Shown: positions 11,366 to 23,430 of the stretch, piece by piece
Layout: each line of letters opens with the position of its first letter
Numbering within the stretch: the first letter of the stretch is position 1
NCBI GenBank assembly: GCA_021613375.1
Contig: CM038705.1
Span: 4,501,364 to 4,565,363, forward strand
DNA: 64,000 bases
Direction: 5' to 3'
Source: Megaleporinus macrocephalus
Taxonomy: Eukaryota > Chordata > Actinopteri > Characiformes > Anostomidae
The notes under the pieces: generated by a model
What the model was told of the DNA's origin: nothing
What the model saw: only the letters and a program-made list of their open reading frames with translations
Database searches by the model: none
Position numbers and translations under genes: made by a program

Positions 11366-12170
11366 CAGTAATAATAGAGTAAGTAGTGGTTTTTCATACG
11401 TCAGTGTGTTTGTTTAACCCTTTCCAAGCTTCTCCTAAACAACCCAGTATTACTATTAGTTCTCATCTAATACCTGCTTTGACTGCTCAGTACTTCATTA
11501 AGCTAAATCAAGGAAGGAACTGAACACATTCATACAATGTCTGGGGCGTCCAGGAGAAATCTGGAACCTAACTTTGTTCTTCAAACTGGATCAAGATCTG
11601 ATCTACTTCTCTCACAATAACATATTCATGTTACATTGTATTGTATGTCTGATTATTTACATCTGTTCTAATCAGACCTGCTGTTCTTACTGGTGTACAT
11701 ACACTTATTGATCAGATAAAGATTTTTAAACTATCAGCTTATATATATATATATAGACTGATGATGTAAATCATGTGTAATTGAGGCTGTACAGAATGTG
11801 GTTGTGGTTTTACTGTAATGTCAGACTACATAGGTCTGCTTAGCCACTTAGCATCTGGTTGAATACTTGTAGGTAACCACTGATGACCCTAACAGAGGCA
11901 TGTGAGGGCAGGTTCAGGAGCCCGTCGTAGCTTTCCCTCGTATCTGTTTGTCGCGTCTCAGCGCTCAGAACCTCAGTGGCTTAGCGTTAGTGTTGTGTTG
12001 CCTGTCACGGTGCTGGGTTAGCGGGCCCCTGTACTTGTATCTCGTAAATCTCAGCTGAGGCTGAGCCCTCCCCGCCCCGCCGGTTCCTGCAGAGGCGCAC
12101 TGGGACATGTGGTCTGCGTTAGCGGGTGTGTTAGCGGCCCCACCGAAAGGACATCTCAACCTGGGTTTCA
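11362..12170. other. single-copy intronic sequence
   Basis: No tandem structure. The right end (11930-12170) is CpG-richer and leads straight into the 167-bp repeat. No recognisable coding sequence. Confidence 0.5.
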
Positions 12171-12960
12171 TTTGCAGGCCACCTGAAGGGTCTGCGTGGC
12201 TGTGTGAGACTTCGCCCAGCCCCCCTCAGTAGCACAAAAAGGGCGCGAGTTCCTGAAAAGAGTTGTTGAAAATGCTGGGTACTAGATAAGTGGGCTTCCA
12301 TACTTGATTCCCTTCAATCTCAAGCTGGGTTTTATTTGCAGGCCACCTAAAGGTTCTGTGGGGCTGTGTTTGAGACTTTGTCCAGCCCCCCACCAGTGGC
12401 ACAAGAAATGTGTGGGTTCCTGAAAAGAGTTGTTGAAAATGCTGGGTACTAGATAAGTGGGCTTCCATACTTGATTCCCTTGAATCTCAAGCTGGGTTTC
12501 ATTTGTAGGCCACCTGAAGGTTCTGTGGGGCTGTGTTTGAGACTTTGTCCAGCCCCTCACCAGTGGCACAAGAAACGTGTGGGTTCCTGAAAAGAGTTGT
12601 TGAAAATGTTCCAGGAAGGTCTCGGAGATCCTGTACAAGGTTCCTGAGTGTCTAAAAATGTTCCATGCTTCATGAAAAAGACCCAGAGGTTTGAAACAAA
12701 AGTTCCTAAAAAAGTTCCTAAGAACATTTTAGAACATTCTAAAGTTCCTGAGTGTCTGAAAAACGCTGGGTACTAGATAAGTGGGCTTCCATACTTGATT
12801 CCCTTGAATCTCAAGCTGGGTTTCATTTGCAGGCCACCTAAAGGTTCTGTGGGGCTGTGTTTGAGACTTCGTCCAGCCCCTCACCAGTGGCACAAGAAAT
12901 GTGTGGGTTCCTGAAAAGAGTTGTTGAAAATGTCCCGAGAAGGTCTTGGAGATCCTGTAC
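12171..12960. repeat. 167-bp tandem repeat
   Basis: GTTCCTGAAAAGAGTTGTTG recurs with starts near 12250, 12417 and 12584 (167-bp steps) and again near 12908 after a short-repeat insert. Each unit carries AGATAAGTGGGCTTCCATAC and GGTTCTGTGGGGCTGTG. A further partial copy sits at about 15000-15235. Open frames here are repeat-derived. Confidence 0.92.
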
Positions 12961-14900
12961 AAGGTTCATGAGTTTCTGAAAATGTTCCATGTTTCATGAA
13001 AAAGACCCAGAGGTTTGAAACAAAAGTTCCTAAAAAGTTCCTGAGTGTCTGAAACAATGCTAGGTGCTAGATCCTTTTAAGGACCTACAGTTCCTGAAGT
13101 AACCTGAAGTTCTTAAACAAGTCTTGGTTTTGTATTCCCACCTTAAGTCATTGTAATTCTTCCTTTTGCAGTCTGCAGAATTCCTGGTGCACCTAAACAT
13201 GACTAATCCTTAAACTGACCAATTCCAGGGACAACCTTTTAGCGTAGCTGCTGAGCTTGTACGTCTTGGCCGGCCCACTTTTCAGTTTCATTGTTGGTTA
13301 CCTTGACGGTCGATCCACAACAACTTGTTCACACCAAATAAGCTTGCTCTTTACTGGTCAGTGGGATTTCAGCTGCAAGAAAATAGTACCTGCTCTCGAA
13401 CTGTGGCTCAGGAATAAAGATGACCCTCGTTCCTGATGACCTGAAAGTCCTTTGTTCCCAAAATGTTCTGAAGTTCCCAACTTTGCAGAAAAGTTCCCGG
13501 GTTCCTGGAAAGGATTTAGAGTCTCAGACATTTAACTGAAGTCCTAAAAAAGATCCTGATATTTTAGAAAGAAACACTTTTTCAGTTCAGTTCAGTCCTA
13601 AAAGAATCCTGAGAAGGTTTTGTCCTGAAAAAGTTAGAGGGTCTTTGAGATCCTGTAAGTTTCTTAAAAAAAAGAGTTGCTGATTTTTATATTGTTTCTG
13701 TAAAAGTTCCTGAGGTTCTAAAAAATTTTTTAAAGATTTTTTTAAAAAATGTTCCTTGATTCCTGAAAAAGACCCAAGGTTACTAAAAAGTTCCCAAGTT
13801 TCTAACTTGTTCCTGACTGTCCAAAAAGGTTCCTGACCTTCCTGATGTTCCTCAGCAGGTTTAAGTTTCTAAAAAGTTGCTGAGTGTCCAGAAAAATGTT
13901 TTTTGAACATTGTCCTGAGAAGATCTCTGGGATTCTCAACAAGTTCCCGAGTTCCTGGTAAGGTTATTTTAGAAAGAAACACTGTTTCAATTCCTTAAAA
14001 GCATCCTGAGAAGGTTTTGTAAAATGTCTTTAGAGGGTCTCTGGGATCCTGTAAGATTATAAAACAAGTACTGAATTTTAAATCGCATCTGTAAAAGTTA
14101 CTGACATTCTAAAAAAGTGAACATTGAAATTTTTAGGAGAGTTTTTGAAAAATGTTCCTTGATTCCTGAAAAAAGTCCCAGAATTACTAAAAAAAAGTTC
14201 CCAAGTTTCTGAAAATGTTTCTGACTTTCTGAAAAAGTGGCTGACCTTCCTGACGTTCCTCAGCAAGTTTCTGGGTTCTGGGTTCTGAAAAAAGTTAGAT
14301 TTTCTAAAAAGTTGCTAAAAACGTTTCTGAAAACTGACCTGAGAAGATATCTGAGGTTTTCAACAAGTTCCTGAGTTCCTGGAAAGGTTATTGAGTTCCA
14401 GAAATTGAGGTCCTTCCTGATATTTTAGAAAGAAACACTGTTTCAATTCCTTAAAAGGATCCTGAGAAGGTTCCTAAGTTTGAATTCCTAAAGAAAGTTC
14501 CTAAGTATTTGTAAAATGTCTTTAGAGGGTCTCTGGGATCCTGTAAGCTTGTAAAAAAGTTGCTGATTTTTAAACTGTTTCTGTAAAAGTTTTTGAATAA
14601 TGTTCCTTGATTCCTGAAAAAGACCCAAAGTTACTAAAAAAGTCCCCTAGTTCCCATATTTCTGACCTCAGCAAGTTTCTGGGTTCCTGAAAAAGTTTTT
14701 GTTTCTAAAAAGTTGTTGAGAAAATGTTCTTATGAAAATAGCCCTGAGAAGATCTCTGAGGTTCTGAACAAGTTCCTGAGTTCCTGTAAAGGTTCCTAAT
14801 CCTTAAAAGAAGTTCCTGAAAAGATTTTCACTTCTCTAAAAGTTCTCTAAAAGAGTCTGATTTCCCAAAAAGGTTTGGCAGAAATATGCCTAGAGTCTCG
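12600..14900. repeat. degenerate short-period repeat, TTCCTGAAAAAG type
   Basis: Irregular repeats of roughly 12-22 bp built on GTTCCTGA(G/A) and TTTCTGAAAAAG, with interspersed AGAAGGTTTTG and GGTCTCTGGGATCCTGTA phrases that recur at larger spacing. Strongly diverged and without a fixed period. Confidence 0.85.
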
Positions 14901-15475
14901 TCCTAGGACTCCTTCCAGTTGCCATAAAATCTTGTTTAAACTGTCGGGAAACTGCATCTTGGGAATTTGCTGTGCTGTAAAGACGATAAATTTCCGATAA
15001 AAATGCTGGGTGCTAGATTAGTGGGCTTCTATACTTTTCCATGAATCTCAACCTGGGTTTCATTTGCAGGCCACCTGAAGGTTCTGTGGGGCTGTGTGAG
15101 ACTTTGCCCAGCCCCCCACCAAAGGCACAAGAAATGTGTGGGTTCGTGAAAAGAGTTGTTGAAAATGCTGGGTACTAGATACGTGGGCTTCCATACTTGA
15201 TTCCCTTGAATCTCAAGCTGGGTTTCAACTTGTTCAGAACCTCTGAGGTTCTGAACAAGTTCCTGAGTTCCTGTAAAGGTTCCTGATTCTTAAAAGAAGT
15301 TCCTGAAAAGATTTTCACTTCTCTAAAAGTTCCTGAGTCTGATTTCCTAAAAAGGTTCGGCAGAAATATGCCTAGAGTCTCGTCCTAGGACTCCTTCCAG
15401 TTGCCATAAAATCTTGTTTAAACTGCCGGGAAGCTGCATCTTGGGAATTTGCTGTGCTGTAAAGACGATAAATTC
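14757..15475. repeat. direct duplication, offset about 487 bp
   Basis: The stretch from GAGGTTCTGAACAAGTTCC to GCTGTAAAGACGATAAAT occurs at about 14757-14993 and again at 15244-15472 with few differences. Between the copies lies a partial 167-bp repeat unit (about 15000-15235), so the whole about-487-bp block appears to have been duplicated in tandem. Confidence 0.88.
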
Positions 15476-16110
15476 TCGTGTTTGGTTTGTTGCTGTGTTT
15501 CTTCGAGCTCTTTAGACTCGACTGCCTGTATGTGCTGGTTGCGTTGAGCGTCTTGGGTTTAGGTAGACATCATGCCGACTGCATCGCGCTAGGAGCGTCC
15601 GAGGAAGGCCGTTGTCTGCGTACGGGACCTGGGAGTCAGTGTTTTAGACAGATGTGGGCCCGCAGTCAACAGTTTGCTCCTCATATTCCCAGAGCAGCCG
15701 AGCACACGTGGCTCACGCAGCCGTCTCTCCGCACGCTGCAGGGAAAACCGAAGCGGGGGCCTGCGAAAGCCATTAAGCCCGGAGCTGTCAGGTTTTAATT
15801 TGTACTTCTTGCATACGTGTTATTTAAGGGTACCGATGACAGAAAGCGCCCTGAGATTGAAGCTGAGTTATCTCTCGCAGCCGTTCCTCCGCGAGCCCTT
15901 TTACTGCTTCTGCACTGCCTGCAAAAACCACCTGTGGAAACTTTTGGAAACTCCGAAACTATTTGCCGAGGATTTTTCTGTCCGGTAGCGGAGGCTGTCT
16001 GGAACGGAGCAGTGCCATGAACCAGACTCGCTCAGACACCTGCCTCGATTTCTTCCGCACTCATTCAGCTCTTCTGCTGGAGCTTCTCTCTCCAGCTCAG
16101 CGCAGAAGAA
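15476..16110. other. single-copy, G+C-richer segment
   Basis: Several overlapping open frames exist on both strands (for example 15478-15798 on +). None shows a recognised domain or clear codon bias over the alternatives, and I see no splice context. I do not call a gene. Confidence 0.45.
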
Positions 16111-18440
16111 CCCTGACGTGGCTTCTTTTCTTGACAAGAATCCCGAAACGTTCCCGGGTCGGAGCTTCTTTTCCATGTAGTGAATGTCTTTTGGCGACAG
16201 TGTTCTTTGTTTTGTACTTGTAAACCAAATGAACCCGTGTAACCGGAGGACAGTGTACAGTCTCTCAACCCAGGCCAGCCTTTGAGAACGTTCTAGAATA
16301 GAGTAAATAAAGAACCTTATGTGGTACCTCAACCCAATGTTGGAGAGCATACCAGAGCAGTGTGAAGAGAACATTCCCGAATACTGTGAATGTTGTAAGA
16401 ACACTCTAGAACCATACAAAAAGAGGAGAGCAAAGGAAGGGCACATTTCGGAAGATTGTTGAAGGGGAGAACATTCCAGAACCATACAAAAAGAGGAGAG
16501 CAAAGGAAGGGCACATTTCGGAAGATTGTTGAAGGGGAGAACATTCCAGAGCCATATCATTAGAAGATAGTAAAGGAGGGGCATGTTGCAGAAGATTATT
16601 GAAGAACATTCTAGAACCGTGTGAATTGGCACTAACATTCCAGAGCAGTTTGAATTGAAGGGGAACATTCTAGAACAGTGTGAACAGATGGATAAGAACG
16701 TGGTGTGGCTTCTTTTTTTGACAAGAATCCTGAAAAGTTCCCGGGTCGGAGCTTCTTTTCCATGTAGCGAATGTCTTTTGGCGACAGTGTTCTTTGTTTT
16801 GTACTTGTAAACCAAATGAACCCATGTAACCGGAGGACACTGTACCGTCTCTTGACCCAGCCTAGCCTTTAAGAATGTTCTAGAATAGAGTAAATGAAGA
16901 ACCTTATATGGTACCTCAACCCAATGTTGGATAGCAAACCGGAACAGTGTGAAGAGAACATTCCTGAACACTGTGAAGGTTGTAAGAACACTCTAGAACC
17001 ATACAAAAAGAGGAGAACAAAGGAAGGGCACATTTCGGAAGATTGTTGAAGGGGAGAACATTCTAGAGTCATGTCAGTAGAAGATAGCAAAGGAGGGTCA
17101 TGTTGCAGAAGATTATTGAATGGGAGAACATGGCACTAACATTCCAGAGCAATTTGAATTGTAGGGGAACATTCTAGAACAGTGTGAACAGATGGATAAA
17201 AACGTGGCGTGGCTTCTTTTTTTTACAAGAATCCCGAAAAGTTCCCTTTCTTTTCCATGTAGCGAATGTCTTTTGGCGAGTGTTCCTTGTTTTGTACTCA
17301 TAAACCAAATGAACCCGTGTAACCGGAGGACAGTGTACAGTCTCTTAACCCTGGCCAGCCTTTGAGAATGTTCTAGAATAGAGTAAATAAAGAACCTTAT
17401 ATGGTACCTCAACCTAATGTTGGAGAGCATACTGGAGCAGTGTGGAAAGAACATTCCTGGACATTGTGAATCTTGTAAGAACATTCTAGAACCATGCGCA
17501 AAGAGGAGAGCAAAGGAAACGCATGTTCCAGAATCGTGTTGAAGAAGAGAACATTCTAGAACTGTGTAAATAGAGGAAAGCAAAGGAAGGGCATGTTTTG
17601 GAAGAGTGGTGAAGGGAAGAACATTCCATAGTCATGTCAGTAGAAGATAGCAACGGAGGGGCACATTTCAGAAGATTATTGAAGGTTGAAAACATTCTAG
17701 AACCCTGTGAATTGGCACTAACATTCCAGAGCAGTTTGAATTGAAGGGGAACGTTCTAGAACAGTGTGAACAGATGGATAAGAATGTGGCATGGCTTCTT
17801 TCTTTGACAAGAATCCCAAAAGGAGAAAACATTCTAGAACCATGTGAATAGAGGAGAACAATGGAGGGGCACTTTTCAGAAGACTGTTGAAGGGGAGAAC
17901 ATTCTAGAGCCATGTCAGTAGAAGATAGCAAAGGAGGGGCATATTGCAGAAGAGTATTGAAGGTTAGAGCATTCTAGAACCGTGTAAATTTGGCACCAAC
18001 ATTCCAGAGCAGTTTGAATTGAAGGGGAACATTCTAGAACCGTGTGACCAGATGAACAGAGGACTGTTGAAGGGGAGAACATTCTATAGCAAAGAAGTGG
18101 CATATTTCAGAAGAGTATGGTACCTCAACGCAGTGTTGGAGAGCATACTGGAGCAGTGTGGAGAGAACGTTCCTGAACACTGTGAACGTTGTAAGAACAT
18201 TCTAGAACCATGTTAATGGAGGAGAGCGAAGGAGGGGCAGGTAAACGTTTTAGAACAGTCTGAATGGGAGGAGAATGTTCTATAGCAGTGTGAATGGGAG
18301 AGATGTTTTAGAGCAGTGTGAAAGGGAGGAGAACATTCCAGAACAGTGTGAATAGAATAGAACTTTTGAGAACATGGTGAAGGAAAGTGGGTGTGCATTC
18401 TAGACCAGGGTGACGGTGGGAGAACGTTCTAGACCAGTGG
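16110..18440. repeat. mosaic minisatellite rich in heat-shock-element motifs
   Basis: Built from short phrases (GAACATTCTAGAACC, AGAGCAGTGTGAA, AGGAGAGCAAAGGA) arranged into larger repeated blocks. The block beginning TGGCTTCTTTT recurs at about 16118, 16707 and 17212, and partially near 17788. Within it, a 70-bp unit is duplicated at about 16400-16555. I count 16 exact matches to GAAnnTTCnnGAA (three inverted nGAAn units, the HSF1 site) between 16286 and 18343, plus many one-base-off copies. Long minus-strand open frames here are repeat translations. Confidence 0.93.
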
Positions 18441-19690
18441 GAAAAGCAGGAGAGCATGTTCTGAGGTTGGAGTTGAATAGATGCGACTCACAGGCGTGCT
18501 CGGTTCTCCGGCAGTTGCTTATCCCTGCCCGTATGGAAGGAGGCATAGTTTGATAAGGAGAGCTTGGAGTAGATGTTGTTCTGCACTGGGTTCCCCTCTC
18601 TGCCCCCCACCCCACCCTGTCGCTCCTCCCTGCCCCCGCATGGTCCTAAGACCTGTCCTCAGCGCCCCCTGCTCAACTGATAACATCACTATTTCTGACC
18701 CAGCAGCCTGATTGGAGCACCATCCTGAGGAATGGTGGAGCAGCCACATTCCCTCTCTTTCTCTCCCGCCATCTATCTATCTCTCCCTCTCTCTCTCGCT
18801 CTGTGTGGGGTTTAGTCTGCAGGTGGGCAGGAAGGAGACAGATGGGCGGTCTCTAAGAGGATGATGACCATTTAACTCAGATAACAGCCACCTGTCTCCT
18901 CTCACTGGCTCTCCAGCACACTTGTTTGTTTATGAGGAGCAAAAAATATACATCAGATTAACCTGCCACCTGTTACTGGATTAATTTAATAATCTAACTA
19001 TGCTACATACAAACAATAGAAGTTATATCGCCCCCTACACTTCATGTAGTGTACTCCACACCGTCTGATACATAATCAGACACAAACTCAGATCAGAGTC
19101 ACTAAAAGATCTAAATCTGTCAGTAAACGAGCTTTTAAATGAATAGCAGGACTTTTACGGTGGTGGTCTTGACGTCTTGCGTCACAGGACGCTGGCAATA
19201 TGATGGACGTAGTACGTCTGAGATTGTGTGGCTACAAAAACTCACCTACTGAAATTACCTACTAGTCTACCACTCGAGCAGCACGTACTGACTCTAATCC
19301 AGTACCTACTGACTAGTAGATATACTTTCTAGATTTCCAGACCATCATCAACACTTATATCAACACTCAGAAGACTCATGTAGGTCCCCTTGTTTTTTTT
19401 ATGGTGGTCTGTTCTGTCTGCCACTCGTCACTCAGAGGGTCCTCACGCTCAGACGTGCTGAGAGGAACTCGTTCGGCTGTATTGTACTAATGCTATTAAT
19501 AGCAGTGCCATAATGCTGTCTGTGGAGCCTCTGTTGTAAATCACCTGATGCTAGTGGACTGTCAGCAGGTCAGTTAAGGGTCAGGCTGATGACACAGGGC
19601 AATGTCAACTATTTCTCACCACTCAAAACCTTGCATGTGCACTCCGGTGACTTCATTTCAAGTGTTATGAAGGTGCAATGATCATTATAG
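18441..19690. other. single-copy sequence with isolated repeat fragment
   Basis: Mostly unique. A pyrimidine-rich stretch (CTCTCTTTCTCTCC type) lies at about 18750-18800. A single diverged unit of the 104-bp repeat, with GAAGTTATATCGCCCCCTAC, lies at about 19018-19080. No supported gene. Confidence 0.55.
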
Positions 19691-20545
19691 AGATTTTTAA
19701 ATGAAGCAGTACAAGTTATATCGCCCCCTACACTTCCTGTAGTGTATTACAGTCTGTCAGAATGACTGTGTAGATCATATAAACATTATAGACTCTTTTT
19801 AAATATAAAACAATAGAAGTTATATCACCCCCTACACTTCCTGTAGTGTATTACAGTCTGTCAGAATGACTGTGTAGATCATATAAACATTATAGACTCT
19901 TTTTAAATATAAAACAATAGAAGTTATATCGCCCCCTACACTTCCTGTAGTGTATTACAGTCTGTCAGAATGACTGTGTAGATCATATAAACATTATAGA
20001 CTCTTTTTAAATATAAAACAATAGAAGTTATATCACCCCCTACATTTCCTGTAGTGTATTACAGTCTGTCAGAATGACTGTGTAGATCATATAAACATTA
20101 TAGACTCTTTTTAAATATAAAACAATAGAAGTTATATCACCCCCTACATTTCCTGTAGTGTATTACAGTCTGTCAGAATGACTGTGTAGATCATATAAAC
20201 ATTATAGACTCTTTTTAAATATAAAACAATAGAAGTTATATCACCCCCTACACTTCCTGTAGTGTATTACAGTCTGTCAGAATGACTGTGTAGATCATAT
20301 AAACATTATAGACTCTTTTTAAATATTAAACAATAGAAGTTATATCGCCCCCTACACTTCCTGTAGTGTATTTCAGTCTGTCAGAATGACTGTGTAGATC
20401 ATATAAACATTATAGACTCTTTTTAAATATAAAACAATAGAAGTTATATCACCCCCTACACTTCCTGTAGTGTATTTCAGTCTGTCAGAATGACCATGTA
20501 GATTATATAAACATTATAGATACTTTTTAAATAAACCAATTAAAG
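19690..20545. repeat. 104-bp tandem repeat, block 1 (about 8 units)
   Basis: Unit measured from CAATAG at 19811 to CAATAG at 19915 (104 bp). It contains GAAGTTATATCRCCCCCTAC, CTTCCTGTAGTGTATTACAG and GACTGTGTAGATCATATAAA. Inner units are nearly identical; the first and last are diverged. Confidence 0.97.
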
Positions 20546-21177
20546 TTTTAGATGATAGATTTAGACCAGCTATAAAGCATGTAAATCATGTACAGTGACT
20601 GTAAGTGCATAAAAGTAGTGTTTAATTTTTATGGATTGCTCAATTTTACGTCTGTTCCTTATTAAATGCATTATTTTTACCCAAAAGAAGTCCATGTACT
20701 CATATTTTTCACGCTCATTTCTTTTAAAACATAGCTGCTGTTTGGTAAGACCTTGTTTCCAAACCTCACCAAAACCAAATGTGGTGATATTATTTTCCAA
20801 AAATTTCAGATGTATTATTTTTAGGTTGTTTTAATGCTCTTTGCACGGCTGACGTCCACAAAAAAAATATTCTGGTCTTCTGTCGGAAGGCCTGTTAGAG
20901 GCTTCACCGCAACAGGTGCAGTGAATGAGCCTCAGCCATTTGAGGAATCTGCTGAAGTTTCCACTCCATTGGAACAGCTGGAATCAGCAGCAGACAGTAG
21001 CTGAAACATTTAACAACATCCTAGTCCTCTCGGTCAAGCGCCGTCTGCGTCGGACCTCGGTATAAATCAGCGGAAATCAGCTGTGAAGGCCGAGAGTGAT
21101 GCTGCTTCTGCAGCAGGAATGAGACCTGCCTGAGTTCTCAGAGCTTCAGTCTCCGTCTTGAAACTGCATCAGTTAAA
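20546..21177. other. single-copy spacer splitting the 104-bp array
   Basis: About 630 bp of unique sequence. The two small open frames at 20570-20834 are antisense to each other and match nothing I recognise. Confidence 0.6.
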
Positions 21178-21620
21178 ACTGTGTAGATCATATAAACATT
21201 ATAGACGCTTTTTAAATATAAAACAATAGAAGTTATATCGCCCCCTACACTTCCTGTAGTGTATTACAGTCTGTCAGAATGACTGTGTAGATCATATAAA
21301 CATTATAGACTCTTTTTAAATATAAAACAATAGAAGTTATATCGCCCCCTACACTTCCTGTAGTGTATTACAGTCTGTCAGAATGACTGTGTAGATCATA
21401 TAAACATTATAGACAATTTTAAATATAAAACAATAGAAGTTATATCGCCCCCTACACTTCCTGTAGTGTATTACAGTCTGTCAGAATGACTGTGTAGATC
21501 ATATAAACATATAGACTCTTTTTAAATATAAAACAATAGAAGTTATATCGTCCCCTACACTTCCTGTAGTGTATTACAGTCTGCCAGAATGACTGTGTGC
21601 ATTATGTAAACATTACAGAA
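21178..21620. repeat. 104-bp tandem repeat, block 2 (about 4 units)
   Basis: Same unit and orientation as at 19690-20545. The final unit is diverged (GTGTGCATTATGTAAACATT). Confidence 0.96.
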
Positions 21621-22331
21621 TGTTTTTAAATGAAAGTGTCATGCACACTCTGGAAGTCTGACACAGTGGTGGGAATGTTGGAGGTTTTTTTGACTGTACT
21701 CATCAGCAGAGCTGTGATTATCCTCATTTATCCCTCTATCACCTTCTCAGTGCTCTGATTTAACGCTCCGAGTGCTGGACATCACAGGCGAGGCTGTTTA
21801 TAAACACTTTGTTTATGTTAGAGTACTGTAAACACGGCTGATGATGCGTTCAGCGTCCTGTCTGTAATGTGTGTAATGTAGCGTGTTTGCGGGCAGCCTC
21901 GGCGTCCCCGGGCGAGGAGTGGTGATGTACACAGCGCAGCCTATGGTTTCTGTAGCCCTCGTGAAAAGCACCAATCATCATCAGACGGCTAATTTTCAGC
22001 GCCCTCTGCAAGGGTGGTAAACCGCGCCGCTCCGTCAGGGCCCCATCCAGCCTCCCTTAATCACATACACTTGGCTGCAGCGTGGATGCTCCTCAGGCTG
22101 CAGGGAGACCTGGGCTGCTGGCAGAGGAAAGTGATGAGCTAATGGTTCACAGCAGGGCTGCAGACACTGCGCCATATTGCTAGCATTGCTAGTGGGGCTC
22201 ATATCCCACATATATCCCACATAACCTCTTTATACCTTACACGCTCTGTACAACTTCACTGTGAAGGAAAGAGGCTAAACAGTAGGACGAAGAGTCAGAT
22301 ATGTACATGTGACATCACAAAAATATCATGG
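21621..22331. other. single-copy intronic sequence
   Basis: No tandem repeats. Locally CpG-rich near 21880-22050. No supported coding sequence. Confidence 0.5.
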
Positions 22332-22562
22332 TATCAGCTCCACTTACCATACAGGAGCTACACCTACAGACTGTAGTTCATCTGATTCTCTGTATATTTT
22401 ATTACTCTGTTCTTTAATGATCAGGACCCCCACAGAGCAGGTACTATTTGGATGGTGGGTCATTCTCAGCACTGCAGTGACACTGACGTGTTAGTGGTGT
22501 GTGTTGCGCTGGTGTGAGTGGATCAGACACAGCAGCGCTGCTGCTGGAGTGTTTAAACACCT
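22332..22562 (+). mobile_element. left arm of long inverted repeat (fish DNA-element type)
   Basis: TATCAGCTCCACTTACCATA through GGAGTGTTTAAACAC is matched in reverse complement by 23886-24109. It includes CAGCACTGCAGTGACACTGA and GGATCAGACACAGCAGCGCT. I recognise these phrases from memory as a widespread otophysan interspersed repeat with palindromic structure. Confidence 0.85.
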
Positions 22563-22857
22563 TGTGTTTTTAATAGCTTTTAAATGATGGCAGACTTAGG
22601 AAATACATACTTCACATGTACTTATTAAAGAAGGGGCGAGTAGAAGACGTCACGTCCTGCACCACAGTTTTCATCCGTGTTAGCTTTGGGTCGATATGGG
22701 TGAATTCACCCATGACTTCGTCTGACGGATCAGAGCCGATTTTACCGTCCTGGTTTTTAGTTTCGGGGTACGCCGGTTTGAGAAAGTTCCAACTGTTTTT
22801 AATTCAAATTGAAATCTTTTAAGGCTTGAAGCATGAACTTCTCTTCTTAAGACCAGG

Positions 22858-23170
22858 GGTGTGTCTGAAATCGCACCCTAGTTACCGTTTAGTGTTTAAT
22901 TTAGTGTGTTGGCCATTTTGTTGTGTTGTTTGAATTCTCAGTGGACAGTTAGATTCCCTATATAGTTCACTATGGTCTTACCCACAATACACCGTAAAAA
23001 TAGTGGACAACCGATGTACACTACACTACACACAGGTTGACGCCCCACAATGCATAGCAGTTTCTTTGAAAAGTTTGTCTTCAGAATTGCCTCTACTGTC
23101 TCCCTCATGGCTTCCTTATATAGTGTTATACACTAAGCAGTTTATGTAGTGAACAGGGAAAGAGTTAACC
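22858..23170 (+). mobile_element. fish repeat beginning GTCTGAAATCGCACC
   Basis: GTGTCTGAAATCGCACCCTA, a CACTATGGTCTTACCCACAA segment and paired TATAGTTCACTA / TAGTGAAC phrases resemble a teleost repeat I know with target-like GTCCGAAATCGCAC ends. Family assignment is from memory only. Confidence 0.5.
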
Positions 23171-23219
23171 AGTTGACCATTTCAGACTTACCTCACGCAG
23201 AACGTACTTAAACTTTTTC

Positions 23220-23430
23220 CTATTTGGAATGTAATCGGACACAGGCGTTTACACGGCTATTATTCTTCAGTTAAACGGTTTATTTACGGGATTACCCGCC
23301 TCGTTCAATCGGATTTACCTTAATCGGACTAGTCTATTCGGATTGAGGTGAATACATGGACGTATTGTATTCAAATTGAACTATTAGTCGGATTATTAAC
23401 GGATTATCAGACTACATGTAAATTTAGCCA
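23220..23430 (+). mobile_element. fish repeat rich in ATCGGATT
   Basis: AATCGGACACAGGCGTTTAC, ATCGGATTTACCTTAATCGG and GACTACATGTAAATTTAGCC form the typical TCGGATT/TACATGTAAA pattern of a common teleost interspersed repeat. No coding capacity. Confidence 0.5.

Noticed and set aside
15901..16971. 356-codon minus-strand open frame
   Set aside because: Most of it runs through the heat-shock-element minisatellite, and its sub-sequences recur in other minus frames at 16329-18103. Repeat-derived.
19690..21620. CTCF-like site in the CGCCCCCTAC segment of the 104-bp unit
   Set aside because: Only the short CCCCCTA core resembles the CTCF motif; the flanking positions do not fit.
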